A stretch of DNA of 64,000 bases, from the NCBI GenBank assembly GCA_019233755.1, contig JAFAMD010000006.1:100043-164042 (forward strand), given 5' to 3'. The notes beneath the pieces are model-generated. The model did not search any database. It saw nothing but the letters and a program-made list of their open reading frames with translations, and had not been told where the DNA came from. Within the stretch, counting starts at the first letter, position 1. The number at the start of each line of letters is the position of its first letter. Of the stretch, positions 51,228 through 60,566 are shown piece after piece. This DNA is from Acidobacteriaceae bacterium. Its GTDB lineage: Bacteria > Acidobacteriota > Terriglobia > Bryobacterales > Bryobacteraceae. The translations under genes were made by a program, and so were the position numbers.

Positions 51228-53883
51228 GCATCTGCGCTCATTGTTTTTCGCAGTACCGCTTTTGCTTTGTTCCGTTCCTGCCGCGTGGGCAGGTCCGCTT
51301 GCGCCTTCGCACCTGCGCTGCGAGTACCTCGAGGCTCCCGCTGTTCTCGACGTTACTGCGCCTCGTTTCGCATGGGTGCTGAACCACACGGATCGCGCCC
51401 AGCGGCAGACTGCCTATGAAATTCAAGTCAGCCAGGATTCATCGTTCGGTTCAAAGATGAGCTGGGATTCAGGCCAGGTGGCGAGTACGGATTCTATCCA
51501 AGTCGAATATCACGGCCAGGCACTCACTTCCGACACGAGCTACTTCTGGCGGGTTCGGTATTGGGACGCAAATAGCGCCGCGAGTCCGTGGAGCCAGGCA
51601 GCGACCTTCACGACCGGGCTGCTGCAGGCATCGAATTGGAAAGCGCATTGGATCGCGGGGGGCAATCTCCTTCGCAGTGAAGTGAACTTAGAGCATGAGG
51701 TCAGGCACGCACGCGTCTTCATTGCGTCAACCGGCTACTATGAGCTGCACATAAACGGGCACCGCATCGGCAACCACGTGCTTGATCCGGCGTGGACCGA
51801 CTATTCGAAGCGCGTCCTTTATTCGGCATATAACGTCGATCTTCATCGCGGGAAGAATGCAATCGCGGTGCTGCTCGGCCGCGCCTGGTACGGAAAAACG
51901 ACAAACCAGCAGCCGAAGCTGATCTGCCAGATCCAGGGAGTTTACGCGTCGGGTAAGCCTCTGCTTTTTGCATCGGATGAGAGCTGGCATGCCTACAAGG
52001 GTCCGATCACCATGGACGACATCTATGACGGCGAAACCTACGATGCGCGGCTTGAACAGCCGGGCTGGGACATGCCCGGGTTCAGCGCTGAAGGCGCGTT
52101 GGCGCAGGTGATGGACGTGCCCGGTGTAGCACTTTCGGGACAGATGATGCCGGCCATCGAAGTCGTGGACACATTGGTTCCGCACAAGATGCTTGAAGCC
52201 GCGCCGGGTATCTATGTTTTTGATTTCGGCCAGAACTTCAGCGGCTGGGCAAAGATTAAAGTTCACGGGCCGGCGGGCACGCGCGTGCAGATCCGGTATT
52301 CGGAAATTGTGAACCCCGATGGTTCGCTCATGCTGGACAACTTGCGCAGCGCCCGCTCAACCGACACCTACATTCTGCGCGGCGATCCGAACGGCGAAGA
52401 ATACGAGGCGCGCTTTACGTATCACGGCTTCCGCTACGCGGAGCTGAGCGGTTTTCCCGAAGTGCCGTCCATCGACAGCATTCATGGCCGGGAAGTGCAT
52501 ACCGCCGTCGATACCATCGGTAACTTTGCCTCTTCCGATCCGATGCTGAACGGTATCCAGCACATGTTTCTGTGGAGCATCAAAACGAATCTCGCGAGCG
52601 TGCCCACAGATTGCGACCAGCGCGATGAACGCCTGGGCTGGATGGGCGATGCGCATCTTTCGGCCGAAACAGCCATTCTCAATTTCGATATGGCGGCATT
52701 TTACACAAACTTCCTGCGCGATATTCGCGACTCGCAAGGTGCCGAAGGAGAAGTCCCGAACATTGTTCCCTATATCAGCCGCTTCAACCCCACTCGGGTG
52801 GGCGATCCGTCCTGGGGCCTCGCCTATCCGCTCATTGCCGAGTTCATGTATGAAAACTACGGCGACAAACGCATACTCGAAGAGCACTACAGCGGCCTCA
52901 AAGCATGGGCGGACTTTCTTCATCGCCACGCTCCTGACGGAACAGTAGATTACTCCTATTTCGGCGATTGGGTAGCTATCGACGCCACGCCCAAGCTGCT
53001 GGCCGGAACCTGGGCCTACATCAAGGCGCTCGACGTAGTGACTTTGGCGGCGGAAGTTCTGGGTAAGAGTGAAGACGAAACGCAATACCGCTCGCTTGCC
53101 GCTTCCGCCCGCGCTGCGTTTAACCGGAAGTTCCGCGATGCGGACGGTGTGTACGGAACGGGCTCACAAGCCGCACAAGTGCTGGCGCTCGATGCGCACG
53201 TTATGGCGGGCGCCGATGAAGGCCGCACCATGTCCCGCCTGCTCGACGACCTGAACTACTATCACAACGTTCACCTGACAACCGGTATTCTCGCGACAAA
53301 GTACCTGTTCCCGGTGCTCGCCTCGCGCGGCCATGCAGACCTCGCGTACGAAGTTCTTACGCAGCCCGATTATCCCGGCTACGGGTTCATGCTTGCGCAT
53401 GGCGCCACGACACTTTGGGAATTGTGGCAGGAACGCACGGGCCCGGAAATGAACTCGCACAACCATCACATGTTCGCGAGTGCGGGAACATTTCTTTACA
53501 GCATTCTTGCGGGTATCAATCGCGGCCAGGGCTTAGCTTATTCGAACATCCGAATAGAACCGCAACTGGTTCACGGATTGAACTGGGCATCGGCCTCTAC
53601 CCAGACCATACACGGACTGGTCGCGAGTTCCTGGAAGCGCGCAGGCAATGGCTACGAACTCACCGTCAATATTCCGGCAGGCGTCACGGCCTCCGTACAT
53701 CTGCCGCTGTTGAAGCTGGCGGATGCGGTGATTGAAGAGAGCGGAAAGGTAATCTTCGCTAACAACAAGCCGCAGGGGGACGACGGCGGCATTTCCTCCG
53801 TGCGTCTGATGCAGGCTAATGTTATCTGCGACATCGGGTCAGGAACGTACGTCTTTGACGTCGGCGAACGGGGTTCGCGGTAA
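51226..53883 (+). CDS. Secreted alpha-L-rhamnosidase, GH78 family
   Basis: 885 aa from TTG 51226. A signal peptide (LFFAVPLLLCSVPAAWA) is followed by an N-terminal fibronectin-like domain (YEIQVSQDSSFGSKMSWDSG), the carbohydrate-binding beta domains (YYELHINGHRIGNHVLDPAW; FDFGQNFSGWAKIKVHGPAG) and the (alpha/alpha)6 catalytic domain (PTDCDQRDERLGWMGDAHLS with the acidic residues; GATTLWELWQER; NHHMFASAG). It releases terminal rhamnose from plant polymers. No rhamnose-catabolism genes are in the window. Confidence 0.95.
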   Translation: MHLRSLFFAVPLLLCSVPAAWAGPLAPSHLRCEYLEAPAVLDVTAPRFAWVLNHTDRAQRQTAYEIQVSQDSSFGSKMSWDSGQVASTDSIQVEYHGQALTSDTSYFWRVRYWDANSAASPWSQAATFTTGLLQASNWKAHWIAGGNLLRSEVNLEHEVRHARVFIASTGYYELHINGHRIGNHVLDPAWTDYSKRVLYSAYNVDLHRGKNAIAVLLGRAWYGKTTNQQPKLICQIQGVYASGKPLLFASDESWHAYKGPITMDDIYDGETYDARLEQPGWDMPGFSAEGALAQVMDVPGVALSGQMMPAIEVVDTLVPHKMLEAAPGIYVFDFGQNFSGWAKIKVHGPAGTRVQIRYSEIVNPDGSLMLDNLRSARSTDTYILRGDPNGEEYEARFTYHGFRYAELSGFPEVPSIDSIHGREVHTAVDTIGNFASSDPMLNGIQHMFLWSIKTNLASVPTDCDQRDERLGWMGDAHLSAETAILNFDMAAFYTNFLRDIRDSQGAEGEVPNIVPYISRFNPTRVGDPSWGLAYPLIAEFMYENYGDKRILEEHYSGLKAWADFLHRHAPDGTVDYSYFGDWVAIDATPKLLAGTWAYIKALDVVTLAAEVLGKSEDETQYRSLAASARAAFNRKFRDADGVYGTGSQAAQVLALDAHVMAGADEGRTMSRLLDDLNYYHNVHLTTGILATKYLFPVLASRGHADLAYEVLTQPDYPGYGFMLAHGATTLWELWQERTGPEMNSHNHHMFASAGTFLYSILAGINRGQGLAYSNIRIEPQLVHGLNWASASTQTIHGLVASSWKRAGNGYELTVNIPAGVTASVHLPLLKLADAVIEESGKVIFANNKPQGDDGGISSVRLMQANVICDIGSGTYVFDVGERGSR

Positions 53884-53898
53884 CACCGGAGCTGGCAT

Positions 53899-54417
53899 AT
53901 GCTGGATTTCATGAGCACCGTTCTGACAGAACCGCTCTATCACAGCGAATTGATCGATGGCCACGAGGTTCAGAAACCGTTGCCCAAGAAGCTGCACTTC
54001 CTCATCGAGGCATTTATTATAGTGACGCTGGCACGGCTTTTGCCAAAGCGTTTCCGTGTGGGCCCCGAGTTGAACGTACTATGCGGTGCAGATCGCCTAG
54101 TCCCTGATGTAAGCGTGGTTGACCGGGACGCACGCTATATCAACGGCGATCTCGCGGACCCGGCGATACTCTGCGTCGAAATCGTTTCGCCAGGGCAGAC
54201 TATCGCCAATCTCTTCGACAAAGCAGACCGGTTGCTCCGCGCCGGCACTCCGCTGTGCTGGATCATTTGGCCGGAACGCCGCAAAGCGTGGATGTACACC
54301 GCCGACGATCTGGTAGAAGCTGCCGACACGTTGCAGGCGCTGCTACCAGACGGGAATACCATTCAGGTCAGCACTGCCGAAATGTGGGCTGAACTCGACG
54401 AGCCTGCGCCCGCTTAG
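53899..54417 (+). CDS. Uma2-family (DUF820) PD-(D/E)xK nuclease-like protein
   Basis: 172 aa. The Uma2 core is visible: VGPELNVLCGADRLVPDVSV, then ILCVEIVSPGQTIANLFDKA and CWIIWPERRKAWMY, with the nuclease-like PD..E.. pattern. These proteins are abundant in cyanobacteria and acidobacteria; activity is unproven. ATG 53911 is an alternative start. It overlaps the convergent 67-aa gene by 4 bp. Confidence 0.85.
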   Translation: MLDFMSTVLTEPLYHSELIDGHEVQKPLPKKLHFLIEAFIIVTLARLLPKRFRVGPELNVLCGADRLVPDVSVVDRDARYINGDLADPAILCVEIVSPGQTIANLFDKADRLLRAGTPLCWIIWPERRKAWMYTADDLVEAADTLQALLPDGNTIQVSTAEMWAELDEPAPA

Positions 54418-54617
54418 TGCGCGCGGCTCATCCGACTTACCCAACGGAGATACTGCCACAGAGAGGCTCGTTCCGCCCACACAAATCGGAAAAAAGAACC
54501 TGCGGTAATGGATTCCGCGGCTATCCCGGAATAGGTTTCAATCCGCCAGCGCAGATATGGAGAAGCCCACGGACGCAGCCTATAGCCGCGTGTTGCGATC
54601 CAGAGAAAGCGTAGCAT
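54414..54617 (-). CDS. Small Trp/Arg-rich protein coupled to a VWFA gene
   Basis: 67 aa (MLRFLWIATRGYRLRPWASP, YLRWRIETYSGIAAESITAG, FFRFVWAERASLWQYLRWVS). Its ATG overlaps the stop of the upstream VWFA gene by one base (TAATG), a strong sign of coupled translation. Rich in Trp, Arg and Tyr with no signal peptide. It looks like a real conserved small protein to my eye, but I cannot name the family. Confidence 0.7.
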   Translation of the reverse strand: MLRFLWIATRGYRLRPWASPYLRWRIETYSGIAAESITAGSFFRFVWAERASLWQYLRWVSRMSRAH

Positions 54618-55591
54618 TACGGCTGCTGAGCGGGGGAAGGAGCCAACGCTGCCGCCTGCCTCGGCGCTTCGGCATCGGGAGTCGCATAGTAGCCGGAGCG
54701 CGTCCGAACCACCGGCTTACCAGGCGCATCGACGATCACCTTGATCTGCCGGTAGCTGCCGTCCAGTTGCTGCAGGCGCGGCTCGTAGGCAATCGTGTAC
54801 TGGCTGCGGATGTCCCGCGCGACTTCTATTGCCAGTTGTTGTACGTCGCTCACTTCTTTGGGATAGAAGGCCAACCCGCCTGTCGCCCCGGTCAGTTCAT
54901 TCAGCGCGCGCCGCGCCTTGGTCGCCTCGTGCTTTTCCTCCTCGGTAAAAAGTCCGATCGCATAAACCAGCGTGTCACTCTGATTCGAATGCGCTACTAC
55001 TTTTTCGAGCGAGATGTTGCTGGCGTTGTCGTTGCCATCCGTGATCACCATCAGGACCTTCTTGTCCTTCTTTGCTTTCGTGCGCATGTAATCGAGCGAC
55101 ATTCCAATGGCATCGCGCATGGCAGTACCGCCTCGCGAGTCGATGCGCGCCAGGCCCTGTTCCATTTTGTGGATATCGTTGGTGAACGGAACGTCAAGAT
55201 ACGCATCATCGTTAAAATTCACGATGAAGACCTCATCCTGGGGGTTCGACGCCCGTACCATCGCCAAGGCAGCAGCTTCCACGCGGCTCCGCTTTGTCAT
55301 CATGCTGCCGCTGTCATCGATGATGATGCCAAGCGAAACCGGCACATCTTCGCGCTTGAAGATTTTTACCTCTTGCGGTTGGCCATTCTCGAAAACTTTG
55401 AACGCATTCTGAGGGAGGTCGGTGAGCAGCTTGCCCTTTTTATCTGTCACGCTCGCGTGCAGCACCACAAGCCTCGTGTCGGACCGGAACTGTCCCAAGA
55501 GACAAACCGCAGAAGCGCCCGCCAGAGCAAGGAGGACGGCAGTCTTGGTCAATCCGGATCGGCAGCGAAAGCTGCTATTGAGTGGGCGCAT
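54617..55591 (-). CDS. VWFA-related exported protein (copy 2)
   Basis: 324 aa. A hydrophobic N-terminal segment (TAVLLALAGASAVCLLGQ) is followed by a short strand domain (VVLHASVTDKKGKLLTDLPQ, FKVFENGQPQEVKIFKRED) and a VWA domain with a complete MIDAS start (IIDDSGSMMTKRS) and a later ITDGNDNAS. This is the acidobacterial VWFA-related type, presumably binding metal and protein ligands in the periplasm. Overlaps the preceding VWFA gene by 17 bp. Confidence 0.9.
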   Translation of the reverse strand: MRPLNSSFRCRSGLTKTAVLLALAGASAVCLLGQFRSDTRLVVLHASVTDKKGKLLTDLPQNAFKVFENGQPQEVKIFKREDVPVSLGIIIDDSGSMMTKRSRVEAAALAMVRASNPQDEVFIVNFNDDAYLDVPFTNDIHKMEQGLARIDSRGGTAMRDAIGMSLDYMRTKAKKDKKVLMVITDGNDNASNISLEKVVAHSNQSDTLVYAIGLFTEEEKHEATKARRALNELTGATGGLAFYPKEVSDVQQLAIEVARDIRSQYTIAYEPRLQQLDGSYRQIKVIVDAPGKPVVRTRSGYYATPDAEAPRQAAALAPSPAQQP

Positions 55592-56669
55592 AATATCCCA
55601 GGCGGAAGTAGGCCCGCAAAGGAGGCAATCCGCGTGGCTGTACCAGTTTCACCTGAACGCGACGGTATTTCCCGTCCCGCTCGCGGTTTTTTGGAGTATA
55701 GCCCAGGATATATTCATTCCTGAGCTCTATCCCTATCTTTGCTGCAATATCAGGTAGTTCCGCGATGTTCTCCACGGCATATTCGCGGCCGCCGGTCTGT
55801 TCAGCGAGCTCATTCAGCAATCCGGGGCCGGCCGCCTCTTCGGGCGTGCGTCCCCGGTTGGCCATGGACTCGAAGATTCCAATCGCAAAAATCTGCACAT
55901 CGGCCTCCCGCACGGCGTTCTTGATCTCCGTTTCGGTGTAGCGGCTGCTGTTGTCGCCGCCATCCGAAATGATCAGTATGGCCTTGCGCGGGTTGTGCGC
56001 CTTCTTCATTTCGTGCATCGCCAGGTATACGCTGTCGAGCAAAGCCGTGCGCCCGCGCGACTGGGTAAACGTTAAGGTGCTCTGGATCTTGTCGGTATCG
56101 GTCGTAAACGGGACGTTCAGCTCAGGCCGGTCATTGAACTGCACCAGAAAAAACTCGTCTGCCGGATTTGCTGTCTTGAAGAACTCCGCTGCGGCGAGGC
56201 GTGACTTTTGCAGCTTAGGGCCCATACTGCCGCTCGTATCGAACACCAAGCCGATCGAAATCGGCGCATCTTCGGCGGAAAAATGGGTGATCTCCTGCTC
56301 CACTTTGTCTTCAAAGAGCCGGAAGTGCTCTTTCTCGAGACCCGTAACAAAACGATTCAGCGGGTCCGTGACAGTGACGTTAATCAATACCAGGGTTCTG
56401 TTAACGCGTATATCAACCGACCTGGAATCGGGCTTTGCCTCGGGTTGCGCCGGCTTGCGCGATTCAATATTTACCGGTGAGTCACCAGCAGCAGAAGTCC
56501 TCGCCGGCTGGGGCATCTCCGAAGCAGGATCGGGTGCCGTTTGCGCGAGAACCAGCGCGGGGAAGGCAGCGCAAAGTAGTAGCGCGGTGCTGCTCGCGAG
56601 CAAGGAGCCGAGGTGTCCGCGGCTTCGGACGCCCTCCTCAACAACGCGTAACCAATTGCGCGTCCGCAT
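55575..56669 (-). CDS. VWFA-related exported protein (copy 1)
   Basis: 364 aa with a signal segment (LASSTALLLCAAFPALVLAQ), a Pro/Ser linker, a strand domain (LVLINVTVTDPLNRFVTGLE, FRLFEDKVEQEITHFS) and a VWA domain with MIDAS residues (VFDTSGSMGPKLQ; ILIISDGGDNSSRY). The same architecture as its neighbour indicates tandem duplication. First gene of a VWFA-VWFA-67aa transcript. Confidence 0.9.
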   Translation of the reverse strand: MRTRNWLRVVEEGVRSRGHLGSLLASSTALLLCAAFPALVLAQTAPDPASEMPQPARTSAAGDSPVNIESRKPAQPEAKPDSRSVDIRVNRTLVLINVTVTDPLNRFVTGLEKEHFRLFEDKVEQEITHFSAEDAPISIGLVFDTSGSMGPKLQKSRLAAAEFFKTANPADEFFLVQFNDRPELNVPFTTDTDKIQSTLTFTQSRGRTALLDSVYLAMHEMKKAHNPRKAILIISDGGDNSSRYTETEIKNAVREADVQIFAIGIFESMANRGRTPEEAAGPGLLNELAEQTGGREYAVENIAELPDIAAKIGIELRNEYILGYTPKNRERDGKYRRVQVKLVQPRGLPPLRAYFRLGYYAPTQ

Positions 56670-56797
56670 GCAAGTTAGTGTTTCTGACCTCGATCATAGC
56701 ACCGAAAAATGACGTGAATCTGGTAGTTTTTTGTGCTCCAGTGCAACATATCCGACAGCTTTTCCGCGGCGCTGGAACGGCCCGCGCGAGTGAAGCA

Positions 56798-56873
56798 AAA
56801 ACGGCGAGGGCAAATCATGGCACTGAAAACCTGAAGCCGATGAGCTCCAGCGCCATGATCCGCCCGCCGTTTT
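56798..56873 (-). terminator. Nested hairpin terminator after the KDG-kinase-like gene
   Basis: AAAACGGCG (56798-56806) pairs with CGCCGTTTT (56865-56873), and inside it ATCATGGC (56814-56821) pairs with GCCATGAT (56852-56859). The minus-strand stem ends in TTTTTGC. It closes the gnd/KDG-kinase transcript ahead of the VWFA genes. I see no gene in 56670-56888. Confidence 0.7.
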
Positions 56874-56888
56874 GGATTGTCGGATTGC

Positions 56889-57971
56889 TTACCGCTGGAT
56901 ACGAGCAGATCCGCCCTTGGCGAAGGCACGAACCTGATCGAGGGTCGCCATGGTCGTATCACCCGGGAATGTGGTCAGCAACGCGCCGTGCGCCCAGCCG
57001 AGTTTCACCGCCTCTTCCTCCGGTTCGCCGGTAAGCAACCCATAGAAAAGCCCGGCCGCGAAACCGTCGCCGCCACCTACGCGGTCGTAGACATCCAGTT
57101 CCGCCGTAGGCGCCGTATAGGTCTTCCCGTTGATCCAGGCTACTGCGCTCCAGCTATGCCGGTTGGTCGAATGCACTTCCCGGAGGGTGGTAGCGACTAC
57201 TTTGACGTGCGGATGCTTTTTGCGCACGTTGTCGATCATGCTGAAGAACGCGCTGGGGTCCAGCTTGGACTTGGCGGCCACTTCCGGACCCGGAATTCCT
57301 AGCCCTTTCTGCAGATCTTCTTCATTGCCGACCAGCACATCGACGTCCTTCACGATTCGGTCGATCACGTCCACCGCTTTCTGGTGCCCGCCGATGATGT
57401 TCCACAGCTTCTCGCGATAGTTGAGATCGAATGAGATCACGGCTCCGGCTGCTTTGGCCGCCTTGATGCCTTCGATGGTCACTTCCGAGGTGGTCTCAGA
57501 GAGCGCCGCAAAAATACCACCGCTATGGAACCAGCGAACTCCGCCTGCAAAGATTTCGCCCCAGTTGAAATCGCCGGGCTTCAACATGGCGCCCGCCTCA
57601 TTGCTGCGGTTGTAAAACACAACAGGCGCGCGTACACCCTGCCCACGGTCACTGTACACGGTTGCGATGTTCGGGCCGGCTACACCATCGTGCTTGAAGT
57701 GTTTGTAGAATGGCTTCACACCCATGGCACGCACGCGTTCCGCGACCAGGTCGCCAATCGGATAGTCGACCATCGCGCTGGCGATTCCCGTCTTCAGACG
57801 GAAACAATCGGACAGGTTGGCGGCGACATTAAACTCGCCGCCACTTACGTGAATCAGGCACTCGCTCGCCTTTCGGAAGGGAATAATTCCCGGGTCGAGA
57901 CGGTGCACCAGAGCACCAATCGAGACGAAATCTAAAGCGCCTTCTTGGCGAATATTCAGTCCGTAACTCAT
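56889..57971 (-). CDS. kdgK: PfkB-family sugar kinase, probably 2-keto-3-deoxygluconate kinase
   Basis: 360 aa ribokinase-fold enzyme: SGGEFNVAANLSDCFRLKTG near the N-terminus, FHSGGIFAALSETTSE, VISFDLNYREKLW, LVGNEEDLQKGLG, and the catalytic-base motif YDRVGGGDGFAAGLFYG. KDG kinase fits best by sequence pattern and by being next to gnd and near glucose dehydrogenase, which suggests a semi-phosphorylative Entner-Doudoroff branch. Another sugar-acid kinase role cannot be excluded. Confidence 0.8.
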   Translation of the reverse strand: MSYGLNIRQEGALDFVSIGALVHRLDPGIIPFRKASECLIHVSGGEFNVAANLSDCFRLKTGIASAMVDYPIGDLVAERVRAMGVKPFYKHFKHDGVAGPNIATVYSDRGQGVRAPVVFYNRSNEAGAMLKPGDFNWGEIFAGGVRWFHSGGIFAALSETTSEVTIEGIKAAKAAGAVISFDLNYREKLWNIIGGHQKAVDVIDRIVKDVDVLVGNEEDLQKGLGIPGPEVAAKSKLDPSAFFSMIDNVRKKHPHVKVVATTLREVHSTNRHSWSAVAWINGKTYTAPTAELDVYDRVGGGDGFAAGLFYGLLTGEPEEEAVKLGWAHGALLTTFPGDTTMATLDQVRAFAKGGSARIQR

Positions 57972-57980
57972 GCTCGTAGT

Positions 57981-59441
57981 TTAAGCGTTGTAAGTTCCGG
58001 AAGCGACTCGCCCGCCGCGACCGGTCCAGTTGGTGTGGAAGAATTGGCCGCGCGGCTGGTCCACACGTTCATAGGTGTGCGCGCCGAAAAAGTCGCGTTG
58101 CGCCTGCAAGAGATTTGCCGGCAGACGCTCTGTGCGGTAACCATCGTAGAAAGCCAGCGCGGTTGAAAATGCCGGAGTCGGCACACCAAGCTTAATGGCG
58201 TTGATAACGGCCTCACGCCAGGCAGCTTGATATTGATTCAACACGTTGCTGAAGAAATCGTCGACGAGCAGGTTCGACAGCTTTGGATTTTTGTCGTAGG
58301 CTTCTTTGATCTTGCCGAGAAAGCGGCTCCGGATGATGCAGCCGCCGCGCCACATCAGCGCGATGCCGCCCATGTTCAGGTTCCAGCCCTGCTCCTTGGC
58401 CGCTTCGCGCAACAGCATATAGCCCTGCGCATACGAAATCATTTTTGAGCAGTAGAGCGCGCGGCGCACCTGCTCGATAAACGTCTTGCGGTCCTGTCCC
58501 TGGACGCGATGATCGGGGCCGGCAAGCACTTTCGAAGCGGCCGTGCGCTCGTCTTTGATTGCGGAAAGGCATCTTGCAAACACGGCCTCGCCGATTAGTG
58601 TTACCGGCATGCCAAGATCGAGCGCGCTGATCGCCGTCCACTTTCCCGTGCCCTTCTGCCCGGCTGTGTCCAGGATCTTGTCGATCATAGGCACGCCGTC
58701 CTCGTCCTTCTTCTTGAAGATCTCTGCTGTGATTTCGATAAGGAAGCTATCGAGCTCGCCCTGATTCCAATCGGCGAAGACATCGCCCAGTTCGTCTGCG
58801 CTCAGCCCGAGACCTTCCTTGAGCAGTTGATAGGCCTCGCAGATGAGCTGCATGTCGCCGTATTCGATGCCGTTGTGAACCATCTTCACGTAGTGGCCGG
58901 CACCCTCTTCGCCGACCCAGTCGCAGCACGGCGTCCCGTCTTCGACCTTGGCGGCGATCGCCTGGAAAATGCCTTTGACATGCGGCCATGCCTCGACGTT
59001 CCCGCCCGGCATAATGGAAGGTCCGAATCGCGCACCCTCCTCGCCGCCCGAAACTCCCGTCCCAATGAACAGGATGCCTTTCTTGTTCAGCGTCTCCACC
59101 CGCCGGTTGGTATCCGGAAAGTGCGAGTTGCCGCCATCGATAACGATGTCGCCCTTCTCCAGATGGGGCGCGACCTGGTCGATCATCTGATCGACCGTTT
59201 CGCCGGCCTTCACCATCAGCATCACGCGCCGCGGCCGTGCCAGCGATTGTACGAGTTCCGGAATTGAATGCGTTCCGACCACCTTCGTTCCCTTCGCTTC
59301 ATTGCCCAGGAACTCATCCACTTTTGACGTTGTGCGGTTAAATACAGCAACGCGATAGCCGTGGTCGTTCATGTTGAGGACCAGATTCTGACCCATTACT
59401 GCGAGTCCGATCAGGCCGATGTCACAGTTTCCGTTTTGCAT
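57981..59441 (-). CDS. gnd: 6-phosphogluconate dehydrogenase (decarboxylating)
   Basis: Oxidises 6-phosphogluconate to ribulose-5-phosphate in the pentose phosphate pathway. 486 aa, the long form: GLIGLAVMGQNLVLNMNDHG, VSGGEEGARFGPSIMPGGNV, YVKMVHNGIEYGDMQLICEA, GTGKWTAISALDLGMPVTLI and the C-terminal RGGCIIRSRFLGKI. It lies 9 bp upstream of the sugar-kinase gene on the same strand, so the two are probably one operon. Confidence 0.97.
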   Translation of the reverse strand: MQNGNCDIGLIGLAVMGQNLVLNMNDHGYRVAVFNRTTSKVDEFLGNEAKGTKVVGTHSIPELVQSLARPRRVMLMVKAGETVDQMIDQVAPHLEKGDIVIDGGNSHFPDTNRRVETLNKKGILFIGTGVSGGEEGARFGPSIMPGGNVEAWPHVKGIFQAIAAKVEDGTPCCDWVGEEGAGHYVKMVHNGIEYGDMQLICEAYQLLKEGLGLSADELGDVFADWNQGELDSFLIEITAEIFKKKDEDGVPMIDKILDTAGQKGTGKWTAISALDLGMPVTLIGEAVFARCLSAIKDERTAASKVLAGPDHRVQGQDRKTFIEQVRRALYCSKMISYAQGYMLLREAAKEQGWNLNMGGIALMWRGGCIIRSRFLGKIKEAYDKNPKLSNLLVDDFFSNVLNQYQAAWREAVINAIKLGVPTPAFSTALAFYDGYRTERLPANLLQAQRDFFGAHTYERVDQPRGQFFHTNWTGRGGRVASGTYNA

Positions 59442-59493
59442 GTTTCTCCTGCGTTCGAAAAACTCTGATGATATCGCGTGAGAGGAGAATAGT

Positions 59494-60525
59494 ATGCTTT
59501 TCCTGGCCGCCGCGCTTCTGGCATTCTCCTGTAGTGATCCGACTTGGATTCATGCAACTTGGATTGATCAAACCGACCACACAACCAGCGGCCTGCGCGG
59601 CCTGCATGCCGTGTCGCAGAGTGTAGCCTGGGCCAGCGGAACCAGTGGCACCTACCTTCGAACAGTGGATGGAGGCAAGCACTGGACCGCGGCACAGGTT
59701 GCCGGCGCGGAGACTCTGGATTTCCGCGACGTAGAAGCCTTCGACGGCCAGACAGCTTATCTGCTCTCCAGCGGTCCGGGCGACCAGTCACGCATTTACA
59801 AGACAACCAATGGCGGAGAGCGCTGGGAACTTCTCTTTACGAATCCAGATCCCAAGGGTTTTCTTGATGCAATCGCTTTTTGGGACCGCCAAAACGGCAT
59901 CCTCATGGGCGACCCGGTCGATGGCCGCTTCGCAATTTTTACGACCTCAGACGGAGGGAGACAGTGGACGCGACAGAATGCCCCTGCTGCCCTTCCCGGC
60001 GAAGGCGCGTTCGCTGCCAGCGGAACATGCCTTATCGCTTTCGGGAAGAGTCAGGCATGGTTCGGTACGGGCGGTCCTGGTGGCGGCCGGGTGTTTCACA
60101 CCACCGATCGCGGCAAGACCTGGACGGTGTCGACTACACCCTTGAGCGGATCTGCCGGGTCCAGCGGTATCTACTCGCTTGCCTTCCGTGACAAGCTGCA
60201 CGGCATCGCGGTCGGGGGCGACTATCAGAAGCCGAACGAGAGCAAGAACACGGTGGCGTTAACCGACGACGGTGGCCGGACCTGGCGGACGCCGAAGCAC
60301 GACCTCGGGGGATACCGCTCGGCCGTCGCATTCCTACTCCCCAACTCGCGAGCACTTATCGCGGTCGGGTCATCAGGCTCTGACTTTTCCAATGACGGCG
60401 GCGAGAGCTGGCACGCGTTCTCGAGCACAGCTTTGAACGCAGTAGTATCCGTGAACGGACAAACGTGGGCCGCCGGTCCCAAGGGGCGTCTCGTCAAGCT
60501 AGCGGTGAGTTCCGGTTTGCGCTAG
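59494..60525 (+). CDS. Secreted YCF48/BNR-repeat beta-propeller protein
   Basis: 343 aa. A short signal (FLAAALLAFSCS, possibly lipidated at Cys13) is followed by repeated blades (LRTVDGGKHWTAAQVAGAET, IYKTTNGGERWELLFTNPDP, FTTSDGGRQWTRQNAPAALP, FHTTDRGKTWTVSTTPLSGS, LTDDGGRTWRTPKHDLGGYR). This is the Asp-box pattern of sialidase/PSII-assembly-factor-like propellers. No catalytic residues were identified; likely a binding or scaffold protein. Confidence 0.85.
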   Translation: MLFLAAALLAFSCSDPTWIHATWIDQTDHTTSGLRGLHAVSQSVAWASGTSGTYLRTVDGGKHWTAAQVAGAETLDFRDVEAFDGQTAYLLSSGPGDQSRIYKTTNGGERWELLFTNPDPKGFLDAIAFWDRQNGILMGDPVDGRFAIFTTSDGGRQWTRQNAPAALPGEGAFAASGTCLIAFGKSQAWFGTGGPGGGRVFHTTDRGKTWTVSTTPLSGSAGSSGIYSLAFRDKLHGIAVGGDYQKPNESKNTVALTDDGGRTWRTPKHDLGGYRSAVAFLLPNSRALIAVGSSGSDFSNDGGESWHAFSSTALNAVVSVNGQTWAAGPKGRLVKLAVSSGLR

Positions 60526-60566
60526 CGAAAGCTGTGGGCCAGTTCCGGGTCCGCCGCTATGCGCAG

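Noticed and set aside
54557-55723. Plus-strand 388-codon frame opposite VWFA copy 2
   Set aside because: Antisense to a complete VWA domain with MIDAS residues; no independent evidence.
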